From CAMTWZ01 sp041749075 (GTDB taxonomy: Bacteria; Bacteroidota; Rhodothermia; Balneolales; HLUCCA01): a stretch of DNA of 64,000 bases. Positions 54,201-61,833 of this stretch are shown here, in pieces; the stretch's first letter is position 1; each line of letters opens with the position of its first letter. The notes under the pieces are model-generated. The model searched no databases, was not told the origin of the DNA, and saw only the letters and a list, made by a program, of their open reading frames with translations. The stretch lies in NCBI GenBank assembly GCA_041749075.1, contig JBGTBY010000030.1, forward strand, positions 94,285 through 158,284. Direction: 5' to 3'. A program made the position numbers and the translations under genes.

Positions 54201-54685
54201 ATGTCCATCGATGCCAACTCGCCGGAATTCATCCCTACCCAAAGTGTCCCGTTTCGGGTCTGATGCAGGCTTCCGATGGTTCCGGATGGCATCGTGGTGG
54301 AATCGTTCGGATGATGAGCGTACCGGAAGAACCGGTTCGATTTGGAATCATAGCGGTTCAGCGCGTTCGCGGTCGCGATCCAAAGCACGCCGTTCAGATC
54401 TGTGAGCACCTCCGACACGCTGTCGCTCGACAGACTGGTCGAATCGTCGCGATCATGGCTGAACGTCTTGAACGAATACCCGTCGTAGCGGGAGAGTCCG
54501 GCTTCGGTGGCAATCCACAGATACCCGTCTTTGTCTTGGGTGATGTCGCGAGCCCAGTTGCTGGGCAATCCTTGCTCCACTCGAAATCGCTCAAAATGCA
54601 TCCGATCAAGGCTTTGAGCTTGGGTTTGAAGCGGCAACACGGCCGCGGCGATGAGGAAAGTCAGTGAGGCGAGGCGCATCAGCAT
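51299..54685 (-). CDS. Membrane histidine kinase with periplasmic two-propeller sensor
   Basis: A 1128-residue sensor. A signal peptide (ending QTQAQ) is followed by many Reg_prop blades with the DG.LW[IV][AG]T motif (DGYLWIATEAGLSRYD, NGVLWIAT, NGTLWVGM, DGILWVGTSRG, DGTLWFGR, AGFLWMTT), a Y_Y_Y domain (ENEINIEYVSVNF-like, YSYMLEGYHDDWVD, FTNLPPGRYTLLV), one membrane segment (WAYGIYAMVFAGLVFGV), and a kinase core with GIAHEIKNP (His893), ILNLCNNAFDAM, DNGPGIP and GTGLGLSI. The sensor architecture is that of Bacteroidota hybrid two-component systems for glycans, but the receiver and AraC-type DNA-binding domain are missing. It overlaps the 7TM kinase gene by 7 bp. Confidence 0.93.
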   Translation of the reverse strand: MLMRLASLTFLIAAAVLPLQTQAQSLDRMHFERFRVEQGLPSNWARDITQDKDGYLWIATEAGLSRYDGYSFKTFSHDRDDSTSLSSDSVSEVLTDLNGVLWIATANALNRYDSKSNRFFRYAHHPNDSTTMPSGTIGSLHQTRNGTLWVGMNSGELASMDMASGRFTRHLLDRSRYMRNAPGTFAVTGLAEDSAGRLYVGIAGGGIHVLDSQTGTSLDHWVNDSSDPESIPNNVISSLFVDRDDVLWVGYRARLVTELDSPPIGSESGLFRRFLKTGETRMYTYRGERQPAWWVLVSDIRQTSDGVVWITNSAGNVISLSRYLPESDSFHIYSYEAGNPNSLPWSYATSLYEDEDGILWVGTSRGLAKSDRSRLQLDAFTAVPNDPFDILNLHYGILEVRDNVFWLNNDGLNAYEWNRNTGAIRSLPYDGSILMPDTRGTNTGRQAGVFDGKRTVWFNSSNNVFSSIDVLTLKTTPLFSINPNFRSSTVLAMEWMPDSVLWISTPEGVKEYDPITKKATPVQVNATLNHIEIGPTGTVWAMDNNGLLDSTSTLRGNLLGRMDLNANRFNPVPVTPQYRDILAQGIVHWFIEARDGTLWFGRNDGLVRYVPSTETFTLFDKSKGLSYYNVYTIIEDAAGFLWMTTEHSISRFDPKTERFRHFEKEDGLRPFRMNRGSAFERKNGEILFGGVGGVNIFHPASIRDLSTAPRILITDVNVAGKPRQKNGDIAIDWADNEINIEYVSVNFRNTSRTTYSYMLEGYHDDWVDAGTRRLIQFTNLPPGRYTLLVNATNAEGLVSEVPASLSIRILPPWWRTWWAYGIYAMVFAGLVFGVDRTQRRRLIRKERERTREHELAQAKEIEKAYTVLKSTQAQLVQQEKLASLGQLTAGIAHEIKNPLNFVNNFASVSRELLAEAKEEVSRLDSTFNIQPSTLSETLGDIDQNLRKIHEHGTRADKIVKSMLMHSRGGSGKKEPTDINALVQEYANLAFHGMRAAKNPITVDIRYELDPTAGSIPLVVEDFSRVILNLCNNAFDAMKDVDLQPSTLILRTNRTSSVIMIEVEDNGPGIPDDIKDKILQPFFTTKKGTEGTGLGLSITMDIITAHGGIMTVSNVSPGVCFSIELPFNQ
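51548..51561. repeat. Heptamer pair inside propeller-kinase gene, site 1
   Basis: TGTTGAA and GGTTGAA in the ATPase domain, encoding LQPSTL ahead of the strand before the G1 box. Confidence 0.7.
51887..51914. repeat. Heptamer array TGTTGAA inside propeller-kinase gene, site 2
   Basis: Four 7-bp units (TGTTGAA, GGTTGAA, TGTTGAA, GGTTGAA) encoding FNIQPST in the phosphotransfer linker, the same position as in the other three kinases. Confidence 0.92.
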
Positions 54686-56778
54686 GGGAGAGTCAAGATG
54701 AATGTGGTTTTGCCGGGTACCGAGTCGATCGACATCGATCCGCCGTGGGATTGAAGGATGTCGTTCGAAATGGAAAGACCTAATCCAGTTCCATCCGTTC
54801 CTTTTTTCGTGGTGAAGAACGGTTGAAGGATTTTGTCTTTGATGTCATCAGGAATACCGGGACCGTTGTCTTCGACGTCGATGATCACGGAATCGATTGT
54901 GCGCTTGGTCCTGAGAATCAATGTTGAAGGTTGAAGGCTGAATGTTGAATTGGGGGAGTCTGACATCGCGCCTTTAAAGTCGCGCGTCGCGCTATCCCGA
55001 AGGGCATCAAACGCATTGTTGCACAAGTTCAGAATCACGCGGGAGAAGTCTTCGGCGACAAGCGGGATTGATCCGGCGGTTGGATCGAGCTCGTAGCGGA
55101 TGTCGACCGTGATCGGGTTCTTCGCCGCCCGCATCCCATGAAACGCAAGATTCGCGTACTCGCGGATCAGCGCGTTCACATCAGTCGGCTCCATCTTGCC
55201 GCTACCACCGCGAGAATGAAGGAGCATCGATTTGACGATCTTGTCGGCGCGTGTGCCGTGTTCGTGGATCTTACGAAGATTGGTTTCGATGTCGGTTAGC
55301 GTTTCATTTAATGTTGAAGGCTGAATGTTGAATGTTGAAGTAAGACGATCGACTTCTTCTTTTGCCTCTATGACCAATTCCGTGCTCACACTCGCGAAAT
55401 TGTTCACAAAGTTGAGCGGGTTCTTGATTTCGTGTGCGATGCCGGCGGTGAGTTGACCGAGGGAAGCGAGTTTTTCCTGCTGGATTAGCTGGGCCATTGT
55501 CGACCTGAGTTGAGAGGTGGCTTCGGCTACTTCCTTTTCAAGGCGCTGATTGCGCTCATTATTGAGCCTAGTATAATTCAGAATGATGTGGATGAGCATC
55601 CCGACCGGAATGCTCAGATAGATCAACGAAATAATGATAAACGGCACATAAATGCCTTGCTGATACCATTCCGAAGTCTCTGCCAGCGTTACGGTGATCA
55701 TGCAGACTACGACCAGCAGAATGGACACCAGGATCACCCATCCTTCCCGCTTAATAAGCGCCCAGTCTCGAACCACCCTCCAGAGGACGAGGATGCCTGC
55801 TAGGGCGATGTAGCTGACCAAGCCGAACTGGGCAGCGCCGGTTTGGAAGGCGTAGATCGTGAGTCCGACGTAGAACACCATCAGCCCGTAGACAAACTTT
55901 GGCGGACGCTTCCCGACCACATGATGCATCATGATGATCATGACCGGAATGGCGAAGCCGATACCAAACGTGAAGAGGAGCTGGACGAGGGTGCTCCCGA
56001 TATGGTCAAGTTCCAGGATGCCGGGCAAGCTGTTGCCGAGCTGGGCGATAAACAGGAGAGTGGTGAACACCAGGGTGCTTCCCACAAGCTTATTCGAGAG
56101 GTTCAGCATCCAGAAGAAGAGAAAAACCAACGTGAGCAGCGCGAGGGCCGATATCCAAGTGATGTTCTGATATAGATTTACGCGCGACGCATTTAGAATG
56201 TACTGGGCATACTCGGGCTTGGCGAGGCGAATAAGCGGATCAATGTCGAGCGGCGTGTTCATCCACAGGAACGTGGCCGGTTCCTGGTGGTTGGCGTAGC
56301 GCACAGCCATGGTGTAAGTTCGGCCTAGCTCGAGGTGTACAGGTGGTACTCGCGGAAGCTGGTTGAGAGGATGGTCATGGATCACGGAATCGGGATCGGA
56401 GCTCGGTCTTCCCCATGAGCCGTGATCGACACCGTCGATAAAGAGGGTGAGTCCGCCCCAAGTGCCCACGCGCCAGAGAAGAGGCGTGTTGGTGAGTGTG
56501 GAATCGATGGTGAACCGGAAGCGGAACCATCCGATGCCGTTCCACGCGATCGAATCGGGAGCGTCGGCGTTTAGCCGGATGTCGGCAGGAGACGTTCGGA
56601 ACCATTCCGAATCATCGAAATTCGGATCGGCATAGGCGGGATTGTCGCCCGGCATGTACGTCCATCCCGCTTGATTCGACAGGAAAGCAACTCCAGCTTG
56701 AGGATGAAACAATGAATCGGAGACGACGAATGGCGGGGCGCTCACAAGAAGCGCGGTGAGCCAAGCGAATGCAAACAT
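54679..56778 (-). CDS. 7TM sensor histidine kinase (7TMR-DISM-like)
   Basis: A 699-residue kinase and first gene of the operon. A signal peptide is followed by a periplasmic jelly-roll of about 175 residues (GWTYMPGDNPAYADPNFDDSEW, NGIGWFRFRFTID, LFIDGVDHG), seven hydrophobic segments (about 205-410) and a short coiled coil (RLNNERNQRLEKEVAEAT). The kinase core has GIAHEIKNP (His449), ILNLCNNAFDAL, DNGPGIP and GTGLGLSI. The layout matches 7TMR-DISM receptors, whose periplasmic domains bind carbohydrate-like ligands. Compared with the propeller kinase, it carries an insertion of about 17 residues before the G1 region made of two heptamer families. Confidence 0.9.
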   Translation of the reverse strand: MFAFAWLTALLVSAPPFVVSDSLFHPQAGVAFLSNQAGWTYMPGDNPAYADPNFDDSEWFRTSPADIRLNADAPDSIAWNGIGWFRFRFTIDSTLTNTPLLWRVGTWGGLTLFIDGVDHGSWGRPSSDPDSVIHDHPLNQLPRVPPVHLELGRTYTMAVRYANHQEPATFLWMNTPLDIDPLIRLAKPEYAQYILNASRVNLYQNITWISALALLTLVFLFFWMLNLSNKLVGSTLVFTTLLFIAQLGNSLPGILELDHIGSTLVQLLFTFGIGFAIPVMIIMMHHVVGKRPPKFVYGLMVFYVGLTIYAFQTGAAQFGLVSYIALAGILVLWRVVRDWALIKREGWVILVSILLVVVCMITVTLAETSEWYQQGIYVPFIIISLIYLSIPVGMLIHIILNYTRLNNERNQRLEKEVAEATSQLRSTMAQLIQQEKLASLGQLTAGIAHEIKNPLNFVNNFASVSTELVIEAKEEVDRLTSTFNIQPSTLNETLTDIETNLRKIHEHGTRADKIVKSMLLHSRGGSGKMEPTDVNALIREYANLAFHGMRAAKNPITVDIRYELDPTAGSIPLVAEDFSRVILNLCNNAFDALRDSATRDFKGAMSDSPNSTFSLQPSTLILRTKRTIDSVIIDVEDNGPGIPDDIKDKILQPFFTTKKGTDGTGLGLSISNDILQSHGGSMSIDSVPGKTTFILTLPC
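54922..54949. repeat. Heptamer array TGTTGAA in 7TM-kinase gene, site 1
   Basis: Four units (TGTTGAA, GGTTGAA, GGCTGAA, TGTTGAA) encoding STFSLQPSTL in the ATPase domain; the propeller kinase has only two units here. Confidence 0.9.
54966..54993. repeat. Heptamer array TCGCGCC in 7TM-kinase gene
   Basis: Units TCGCGCC, TTTAAAG, TCGCGCG, TCGCGCT, encoding SATRDFKGA. The same TCGCGCx units recur between genes at 63188-63215. Confidence 0.72.
55312..55339. repeat. Heptamer array TGTTGAA in 7TM-kinase gene, site 2
   Basis: Four units (TGTTGAA, GGCTGAA, TGTTGAA, TGTTGAA) encoding FNIQPST in the phosphotransfer linker. Confidence 0.92.
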
Positions 56779-56880
56779 AGGTGTGTGGACTAAGAATGGG
56801 CTCGGTCAATATAGAGGATGGGAATAAGAATTGCGATTCGCATGCGTTACAGATAGATTGGGGAAAACCACATATATATT

Positions 56881-57069
56881 ATGCGCATACTAGTCGTCGT
56901 TTTCATCTTGGGCACATTCACAGCGTGCCAGTCCGAACCGGACATGACAGCCGATCAGGCGAAAGCCGATTCGTTAATTATCACACTCAATGCGGGCGAA
57001 GATTCCATCCAGGTGGCCAGTGATTCGCTTGATGCCGCTTTGGACTCACTCGAAACCATTGGAGAATGA
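56881..57069 (+). CDS. Small acidic lipoprotein
   Basis: A 62-residue protein with a lipoprotein signal (RILVVVFILGTFTACQS) and an acidic, Asp/Ser-rich mature part (EDSIQVASDSLDAALDSLE). No family recognised. It is transcribed divergently from the kinase operon and overlaps the next gene by 4 bp (ATGA). Confidence 0.7.
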   Translation: MRILVVVFILGTFTACQSEPDMTADQAKADSLIITLNAGEDSIQVASDSLDAALDSLETIGE

Positions 57070-57584
57070 CCATGATCGCAAGTATGTTGATCGCATTGAT
57101 GTTCGTGATTCAGCCACCGCAAAAGCCGGAACGTCCGGTAAACCGTGGAAAATCCGACAGCGCCGCTGTGGAGAGACAAGCTAGGAAAGACAGTATTCGC
57201 CAGCACGATCGACCCGATTCCCAACGTGGTGCGGCTTACGGAACGAAAAAAGACACCTTGACGGGGCGTGAATTCGGACGCTTGCGTTCGGAAGAGGCTC
57301 GTGCGCGGGTGCATGGTCGCGCCGACAGTTTGGAGACACGTCTTGCCGAGAGTGAAGAGAAAGTATCGGAAGCACGTGAGCGGATCCGTCAGGCCAAAGA
57401 GCGGGTAGACCGCAAAGAACAGAATCGGCGTGTCAACCGAGCCGAGATCGCAGAAGACAGGCGCAAGATCGCACAGGCCGAGGCGAGATTGGCAGAGCTC
57501 GAGGCGAGATTGGCTGAGCAACGCGCGAGATTGGGGGCGGTACTGGTTGATGGGGTCGTTGATGCTGTCCGCAAGCCCCTCTAA
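57066..57584 (+). CDS. Exported coiled-coil protein
   Basis: A 172-residue protein: an N-terminal hydrophobic stretch (MIASMLIALMFVI), a basic/polar linker, then a long uninterrupted coiled coil (about 85-158; LETRLAESEEKVSEARERIR, then ARLAELEARLAEQRARLG). It could span part of the periplasm. Its ending DAVRKPL is encoded by a REP-like repeat (57565-57585), so the gene end has been shaped by repeat insertion. Coupled to the small lipoprotein upstream. Function unknown. Confidence 0.65.
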   Translation: MTMIASMLIALMFVIQPPQKPERPVNRGKSDSAAVERQARKDSIRQHDRPDSQRGAAYGTKKDTLTGREFGRLRSEEARARVHGRADSLETRLAESEEKVSEARERIRQAKERVDRKEQNRRVNRAEIAEDRRKIAQAEARLAELEARLAEQRARLGAVLVDGVVDAVRKPL

Positions 57585-57585
57585 A
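57565..57585 (+). repeat. REP-like element, copy A
   Basis: CTGTCCGCAAG followed by CCCCTCTAAA at the end of the 57066 gene. Copy C carries the same 21 bp (one mismatch) in inverse orientation. The upstream GGGGTCG is shared with copy B. Confidence 0.8.
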
Positions 57586-57650
57586 TACCTATCGAATAGC
57601 GTTCGAAAATATCGATATATGGGCTATTGACGGGGTCGAATGATTAGATG

Positions 57651-57661
57651 CTGTCCGCAAG
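57651..57661 (+). repeat. REP-like element, copy B
   Basis: GATG preceding CTGTCCGCAAG and a GGGGTCG about 15-20 bp upstream match copy A in the same orientation. It lies 73 bp from the RAYT stop, in a 149-bp gap without genes. Confidence 0.78.
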
Positions 57662-57733
57662 TCTACATAAACAACTAACAAATTGAGCCTGGATTGATGT
57701 TCTGCATCATTCAACCACCGAATCCGAATGCAC

Positions 57734-58378
57734 CTATTTCGGATTGAAATCAGGTACGAATTCTGTGCTCGGGTTTGAGTACTCGTGTGCAACCACGAAA
57801 TTCTGAAAATCACCAAACACGTCGAACAATCCGCAGCTTGCTTTGTACCTATCATCCATGAATCTGTACTGATGATAGGAGCTATAAGCCCAATCCGACA
57901 TTCCATCGACAAATCCATGATTTACCGGATTTCGATGGATATAGCGAACCACATTTCGATAGTATTCATCATCTGTTATCGCCTTTCGTTTGAAGTTGGA
58001 TATAAAAAGATTTCCCATCCTTGAATACACATTATTCATGTACTGAGCGTGTGAGCTGAATGCACGACCTAGGCATGTCGACATATATCTGCTGAACTCA
58101 AACTCGTCCATAAGTCCAACTTTATCAATCATTTTGATGCGTTTGATTTCTTCCCTCACCAATCTGTTCATAATCTCTTCTTTCGAACAGATCCGAATTA
58201 ACAGATGCAGGTGATTCGGCATTAGACAATACGCATGGAGATCACTGAAAAACCGTGTGTGATACGGTAGGACGGAGAGGAATCTCATATAATCATCGGA
58301 AACTCGGAACAGGTTATCTGAACCTACCGCATGATTGTAAATATGAAATATCTCGCTCGGATGAAGGAGTGGTTTCAT
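57734..58378 (-). CDS. REP-associated tyrosine transposase (RAYT, Y1 HUH family)
   Basis: A protein of about 214 residues of the TnpA/Y1 type that cuts and joins single-stranded REP sequences. The HUH motif is in AYCLMPNHLHLLIRI. The catalytic Tyr lies in the helix YYRNVVRYIHRNPV. FHIYNHAVGSDNLF at the start and GFVDGMSDWAYSSYHQY at the end are typical of RAYTs. The start at 58378 (MKPLLHPSEIFHIYNH) is preferred over 58423. REP-like motifs CTGTCCGCAAG flank it on both sides in inverted orientation. RAYTs are usually single-copy domesticated genes. Confidence 0.9.
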   Translation of the reverse strand: MKPLLHPSEIFHIYNHAVGSDNLFRVSDDYMRFLSVLPYHTRFFSDLHAYCLMPNHLHLLIRICSKEEIMNRLVREEIKRIKMIDKVGLMDEFEFSRYMSTCLGRAFSSHAQYMNNVYSRMGNLFISNFKRKAITDDEYYRNVVRYIHRNPVNHGFVDGMSDWAYSSYHQYRFMDDRYKASCGLFDVFGDFQNFVVAHEYSNPSTEFVPDFNPK

Positions 58379-58450
58379 TGGGATGGGGGTCTGGCGATGT
58401 GACGTTGAACGATCGAAGATCAACTATTTAATTTACGAATGCAAGGAAAT

Positions 58451-58481
58451 TCGTTCCTAAAAAAAGCTGTGAAATCTGTGC
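58451..58481. repeat. 30-bp direct repeat, left copy
   Basis: TCGTTCCTAAAAAA then CTGTGAAATCTGTGC, repeated at 58756-58786 with one or two differences. The pair brackets about 270 bp containing REP copy C. Confidence 0.85.
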
Positions 58482-58545
58482 TTATAGTCGCCTCATTTCG
58501 TATTAATAACGGCCTCTATGTGCTAGAAACGATGTTTGATGGGAG

Positions 58546-58566
58546 TTTAGAGGGACTTGCGGACAG
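58546..58566 (-). repeat. REP-like element, copy C (inverted)
   Basis: TTTAGAGGGACTTGCGGACAG, the reverse complement of copy A with one mismatch. Confidence 0.82.
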
Positions 58567-58755
58567 TATAACTTAATAAAATATGTTTTACTTCGTATAT
58601 GATCCGATCTCGGAGCATGCTGCCGATCTAGACAAGATTTGCAGTGGCTCCAGGCTCGACGGGCGATACGGTTTTGGAGAGTCATTGGATGGGGGATTTC
58701 AGTATTCACATACTTAAGTGTAATTAATACATTCTTCGATCGAAATCAAGTGCAA

Positions 58756-58786
58756 TCGTTCCTAAAAAAGTCTGTGAAATCTGTGC
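58756..58786. repeat. 30-bp direct repeat, right copy
   Basis: Second copy of the 58451-58481 repeat, in the same orientation. Confidence 0.85.
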
Positions 58787-58860
58787 GCATGATGGGGTAT
58801 CAGTCCTGAAAAAACGTTGTCCACGTCCTCCAAATGCGGTATGTTGCAGGATAAATACCA

Positions 58861-58871
58861 CTTGCGGACAG
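58861..58871 (-). repeat. REP-like element, copy D (inverted)
   Basis: CTTGCGGACAGCAT, the reverse complement of the ATGCTGTCCGCAAG core of copies A and B, 25 bp before the S9 peptidase start. Confidence 0.75.
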
Positions 58872-58896
58872 CATACCTATATAAAAACCAATTGCC

Positions 58897-60846
58897 ATGA
58901 AATTCCTCCTCATCTTCTTGTTTCCCTTGGCCTTGGCAGGCCAAGGCCTCACTCCTCTGCAGGTCGCGGAACTCCGACTCGTAACCAGCGTGTCGATCTC
59001 CCCCGACGCCTCCTTCCTCGCCTATACCCTCGCCATTCCCGCCAACCCGCTCACCGAAAACCGCCCCAGCACCACCCACCTTTTCGTGCTGAACCCGGCC
59101 ACCGGAGCATCGCAACCTCTCGTGACCGACGCCTCCGTCTCCGCCGTCTCCATCCGGCCGCGCACCCAGACCATCACCTTCCTTTCCCGACGCCCAGGCG
59201 ATGCCGGCTCCTCGCTGTACGAAATCCCAGCCACGGGCGGAACTCCGAAAAAACTACATTCCCATGAAACCTCCATCCTCTCTTATTCATGGGCTTCCGA
59301 CGGCGCTCATATCGCGTACATCGCGAATGAACCTTCCACCCGACCCGCATCCGACCTTCCCTATCAACCCGAGCTGTTCGAAGAATACATCCCCAACCGC
59401 AAGGCTTTTTTGCAGAATGTGAACATGGCCGGCCATACGCCGCACAAACTCGACATCCCCGGTTCGGTGCACAACATCGCTTGGACGGCGGATCTCACTT
59501 CGCTCGCTCTTTCCGTGGCCCCAACGCCGAATGTGGACGACCAATACATGGCCCAAGCCATTTACATCGTATCGCACGCTACGAAATCTGTGACCGACAC
59601 CATCCAACATGCCGGAAAACTCGCCGGATTCGCATTCAGTCCGGATGGACGCTCCATCGCGATCCACGGCGCATTCGATCTGAATGATCCGACCGATGCC
59701 CGACTCAAAGTCGCACCTGTACGCAATCAGGCGGTAGGCACCACCCTTCTGCCTGAATTCGAAGGGGAATTCGCCGCATTCAACTGGCATTCGAACCAGG
59801 AAATCCGCTTCATCGCCAGTGAAGGCACACAAACGAGTTTCGGTGGCATTCGTCCGGACGGATCGCGCATGGCCCGCATCCTACCAACAACTGGACCGAT
59901 TTTCACCTCGTTTTCAGCTTCCACAAATGGCACAGTCGCGTTTGTGGCCAGCACGCCTTCGCATCCTGCCGAAGTCTACATCAAAACTCCACGCGACCAA
60001 GCCGCACGTCGCCTCACCGATTCCAATCCTTGGCTGAAGGATGTGACATTGGCCAAGCAGGAAGTCATCACATACACCTCTCGTGACGGATTGGCTCTTC
60101 AAGGCGTCTTGTTTCGTCCGGTTGGCGAGCAAGCCGGCACCACATATCCGCTGATCACCGTGGTGCACGGCGGACCCGAAGCGCACTATTCGAACGGTTG
60201 GCTCACCGGTTACAACGCACCCGGACATGTGGCCGCGGCAAAAGGATATGCCGTGTTCTATCCGAACTACCGCGGAAGCACGGGTCGTGGCATCCCCTTC
60301 ACCTATCTATCGCAGGGCGATCTAGGCGGAAAAGAATTCGATGATGTGGTGGATGGTGTGGATCATCTCATATCGATCGGATTGGTCGACAGCGCCCGTG
60401 TGGGAGTCACCGGCGGTTCGTATGGCGGCTACGCCACGGCTTGGATGAGTACCTTCTATTCGCATCGCTTCGCGGCAGGTGTGATGTCGGTCGGCATCAG
60501 CAACAACATCTCGAAATGGGGCACGAGCGACATCCCCGAAGAACTGTTCCATGTGCATTCGCGCAAGCGCATCTGGGATTATTGGGAAGACAACCTGAAA
60601 CGAAGTCCTATTTATTATGTGGACCGGGCTCAGACCCCGCTGCTCATCCTGCATGGAAAAGAGGACACGAGGGTTCATCCGGGGCAATCGCTCGAGCTGT
60701 TCCGTCACATCAAAGTGCGCAAGCCGAATGTGCCGCTGCGCTTGGTGCTATATCCCGGCGAAGGACACGGAAACCGGAATTCCACCGCACGTTATGATTA
60801 CCATCTTCGTATGATGGAGTGGTTTGATACCTATCTTGCAGAGTAA
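58897..60846 (+). CDS. Prolyl oligopeptidase family serine peptidase (S9C-like)
   Basis: A 649-residue exported peptidase (signal MKFLLIFLFPLALAGQG). A seven-bladed propeller (blades such as VSISPDASFLAYTL, YSWASDGAHIAYI, AFSPDGRSIAIHG) covers an alpha/beta hydrolase with GVTGGSYGGYATAW (nucleophile), LHGKEDTRVHP (Asp) and YPGEGHGNRN (His). VVHGGPEAHYSNGW forms the oxyanion region. This is the acylaminoacyl-peptidase/S9C pattern rather than DPP IV, because the EEE/YEEEF motif is missing. It should cleave short peptides in the periplasm. The following universal-stress gene starts 12 bp later. Confidence 0.92.
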   Translation: MKFLLIFLFPLALAGQGLTPLQVAELRLVTSVSISPDASFLAYTLAIPANPLTENRPSTTHLFVLNPATGASQPLVTDASVSAVSIRPRTQTITFLSRRPGDAGSSLYEIPATGGTPKKLHSHETSILSYSWASDGAHIAYIANEPSTRPASDLPYQPELFEEYIPNRKAFLQNVNMAGHTPHKLDIPGSVHNIAWTADLTSLALSVAPTPNVDDQYMAQAIYIVSHATKSVTDTIQHAGKLAGFAFSPDGRSIAIHGAFDLNDPTDARLKVAPVRNQAVGTTLLPEFEGEFAAFNWHSNQEIRFIASEGTQTSFGGIRPDGSRMARILPTTGPIFTSFSASTNGTVAFVASTPSHPAEVYIKTPRDQAARRLTDSNPWLKDVTLAKQEVITYTSRDGLALQGVLFRPVGEQAGTTYPLITVVHGGPEAHYSNGWLTGYNAPGHVAAAKGYAVFYPNYRGSTGRGIPFTYLSQGDLGGKEFDDVVDGVDHLISIGLVDSARVGVTGGSYGGYATAWMSTFYSHRFAAGVMSVGISNNISKWGTSDIPEELFHVHSRKRIWDYWEDNLKRSPIYYVDRAQTPLLILHGKEDTRVHPGQSLELFRHIKVRKPNVPLRLVLYPGEGHGNRNSTARYDYHLRMMEWFDTYLAE

Positions 60847-60858
60847 AAGGAGTACACC

Positions 60859-61833
60859 ATGATCCGCCTGAACCGCATTCTTGTCGCCACTGATTTTTCC
60901 GAAGATTCGCGCGCGGCTTATCCGTTCGCCAATGCTCTTGCCTCCAAATACGGAGGCAAAATCGATCTTCTGCATGTGATCCCATCGTTCCGATATCTGA
61001 ACGACAGCATCTCGAGAATGGGACTGCCGATCGATATGGACAAGGACATTTTTCCGAAGATGCTCGAGGAAACCAAATCACGCCTCCAAGACGATATGAC
61101 GCATCATATCCTCACCGATCATCATGGGGATGTGGTGGTGAAAGTGGATTTCAAGGCATCGGAAGCCATTGCGAGCCAAGCAGAAAAGCGGAATGCGGAT
61201 GTGATTGTGATGGGTGCCACCGGCGAAGGCCGACATCGGATGTTCACAGGAACCACGACCGATAAAACCACGAGAATCGCCACGGTTCCGGTCCTTTCCA
61301 TCCCGAAAGATGCGGTTCCAGGGGATGTGAATCGAATCTTGGTGCCGACCGATTATTCCGAAAATTCGTTTCATGCGCTTCGCGGCGCGATGTCGATGGC
61401 CGATTCATTATCTGCGGAAATCGTCCTGTTTCATGTGGTCGAGTTGTATGGAAGTCTTTCCGAAAATGAGCCACGTGAAGCCGGACGCGACGAGCTGGAA
61501 AGCATCCGCGAAAAGCTCGCATCCAAAATCGCGAACTGGCTTGAGCGCAATCCTGAATTGCACATCCGCTATCAACAAGGAAACGCGCAGTCGTATTTCA
61601 TATTGACTCGCCATGGGCAGGAACGCAAGGTTCCGGTTCGCATCGAAGTCACGAAAGGCTTATCCGCGCATTACGAAATCACGGATTTCGCTCAAGAAAA
61701 CGCCGATATGATCGTGATGACGACGCACGGACGCAGCGGATTGAATCACTTGTTCATGGGATCCACCACCGAGCGCGTGGTTCATGCCACGAACATCCCG
61801 GTTCTTACCTGGCGGCCCGTTAAAAGCGAGTAA
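60859..61833 (+). CDS. Tandem-domain universal stress protein
   Basis: A 324-residue cytoplasmic protein made of two UspA domains (RILVATDFSEDSRAAYPFA at 6-24 and RILVPTDYSENSFHALRGA at about 158-176). The second has the ATP-binding loop THGRSGLNHLFMGSTTERVV with G-2x-G-9x-G-S/T. The first has GATGEGRHRMFTGTTT, a near match. Tandem USPs bind ATP or AMP and support survival under starvation or redox stress. GGAG lies 8 bp before the ATG. It overlaps the convergent 61820 gene by 14 bp. Confidence 0.94.
   Translation: MIRLNRILVATDFSEDSRAAYPFANALASKYGGKIDLLHVIPSFRYLNDSISRMGLPIDMDKDIFPKMLEETKSRLQDDMTHHILTDHHGDVVVKVDFKASEAIASQAEKRNADVIVMGATGEGRHRMFTGTTTDKTTRIATVPVLSIPKDAVPGDVNRILVPTDYSENSFHALRGAMSMADSLSAEIVLFHVVELYGSLSENEPREAGRDELESIREKLASKIANWLERNPELHIRYQQGNAQSYFILTRHGQERKVPVRIEVTKGLSAHYEITDFAQENADMIVMTTHGRSGLNHLFMGSTTERVVHATNIPVLTWRPVKSE

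Larger units (their letters stand above)
58424..58896. other. Intergenic region of repeats, no gene seen
   Basis: A stretch of 473 bp between the RAYT and S9 peptidase genes. It holds the direct-repeat pair, REP copies C and D and AT-rich DNA, but no convincing reading frame. The promoter for the peptidase gene should lie near its right end. Confidence 0.7.

Noticed and set aside
44033..55339. Repeated TGTTGAA blocks looked at first like a CRISPR or degenerate repeat-spacer array.
   Set aside because: They have a 7-bp period, no spacers, and lie inside coding kinase genes; no cas genes are present anywhere.
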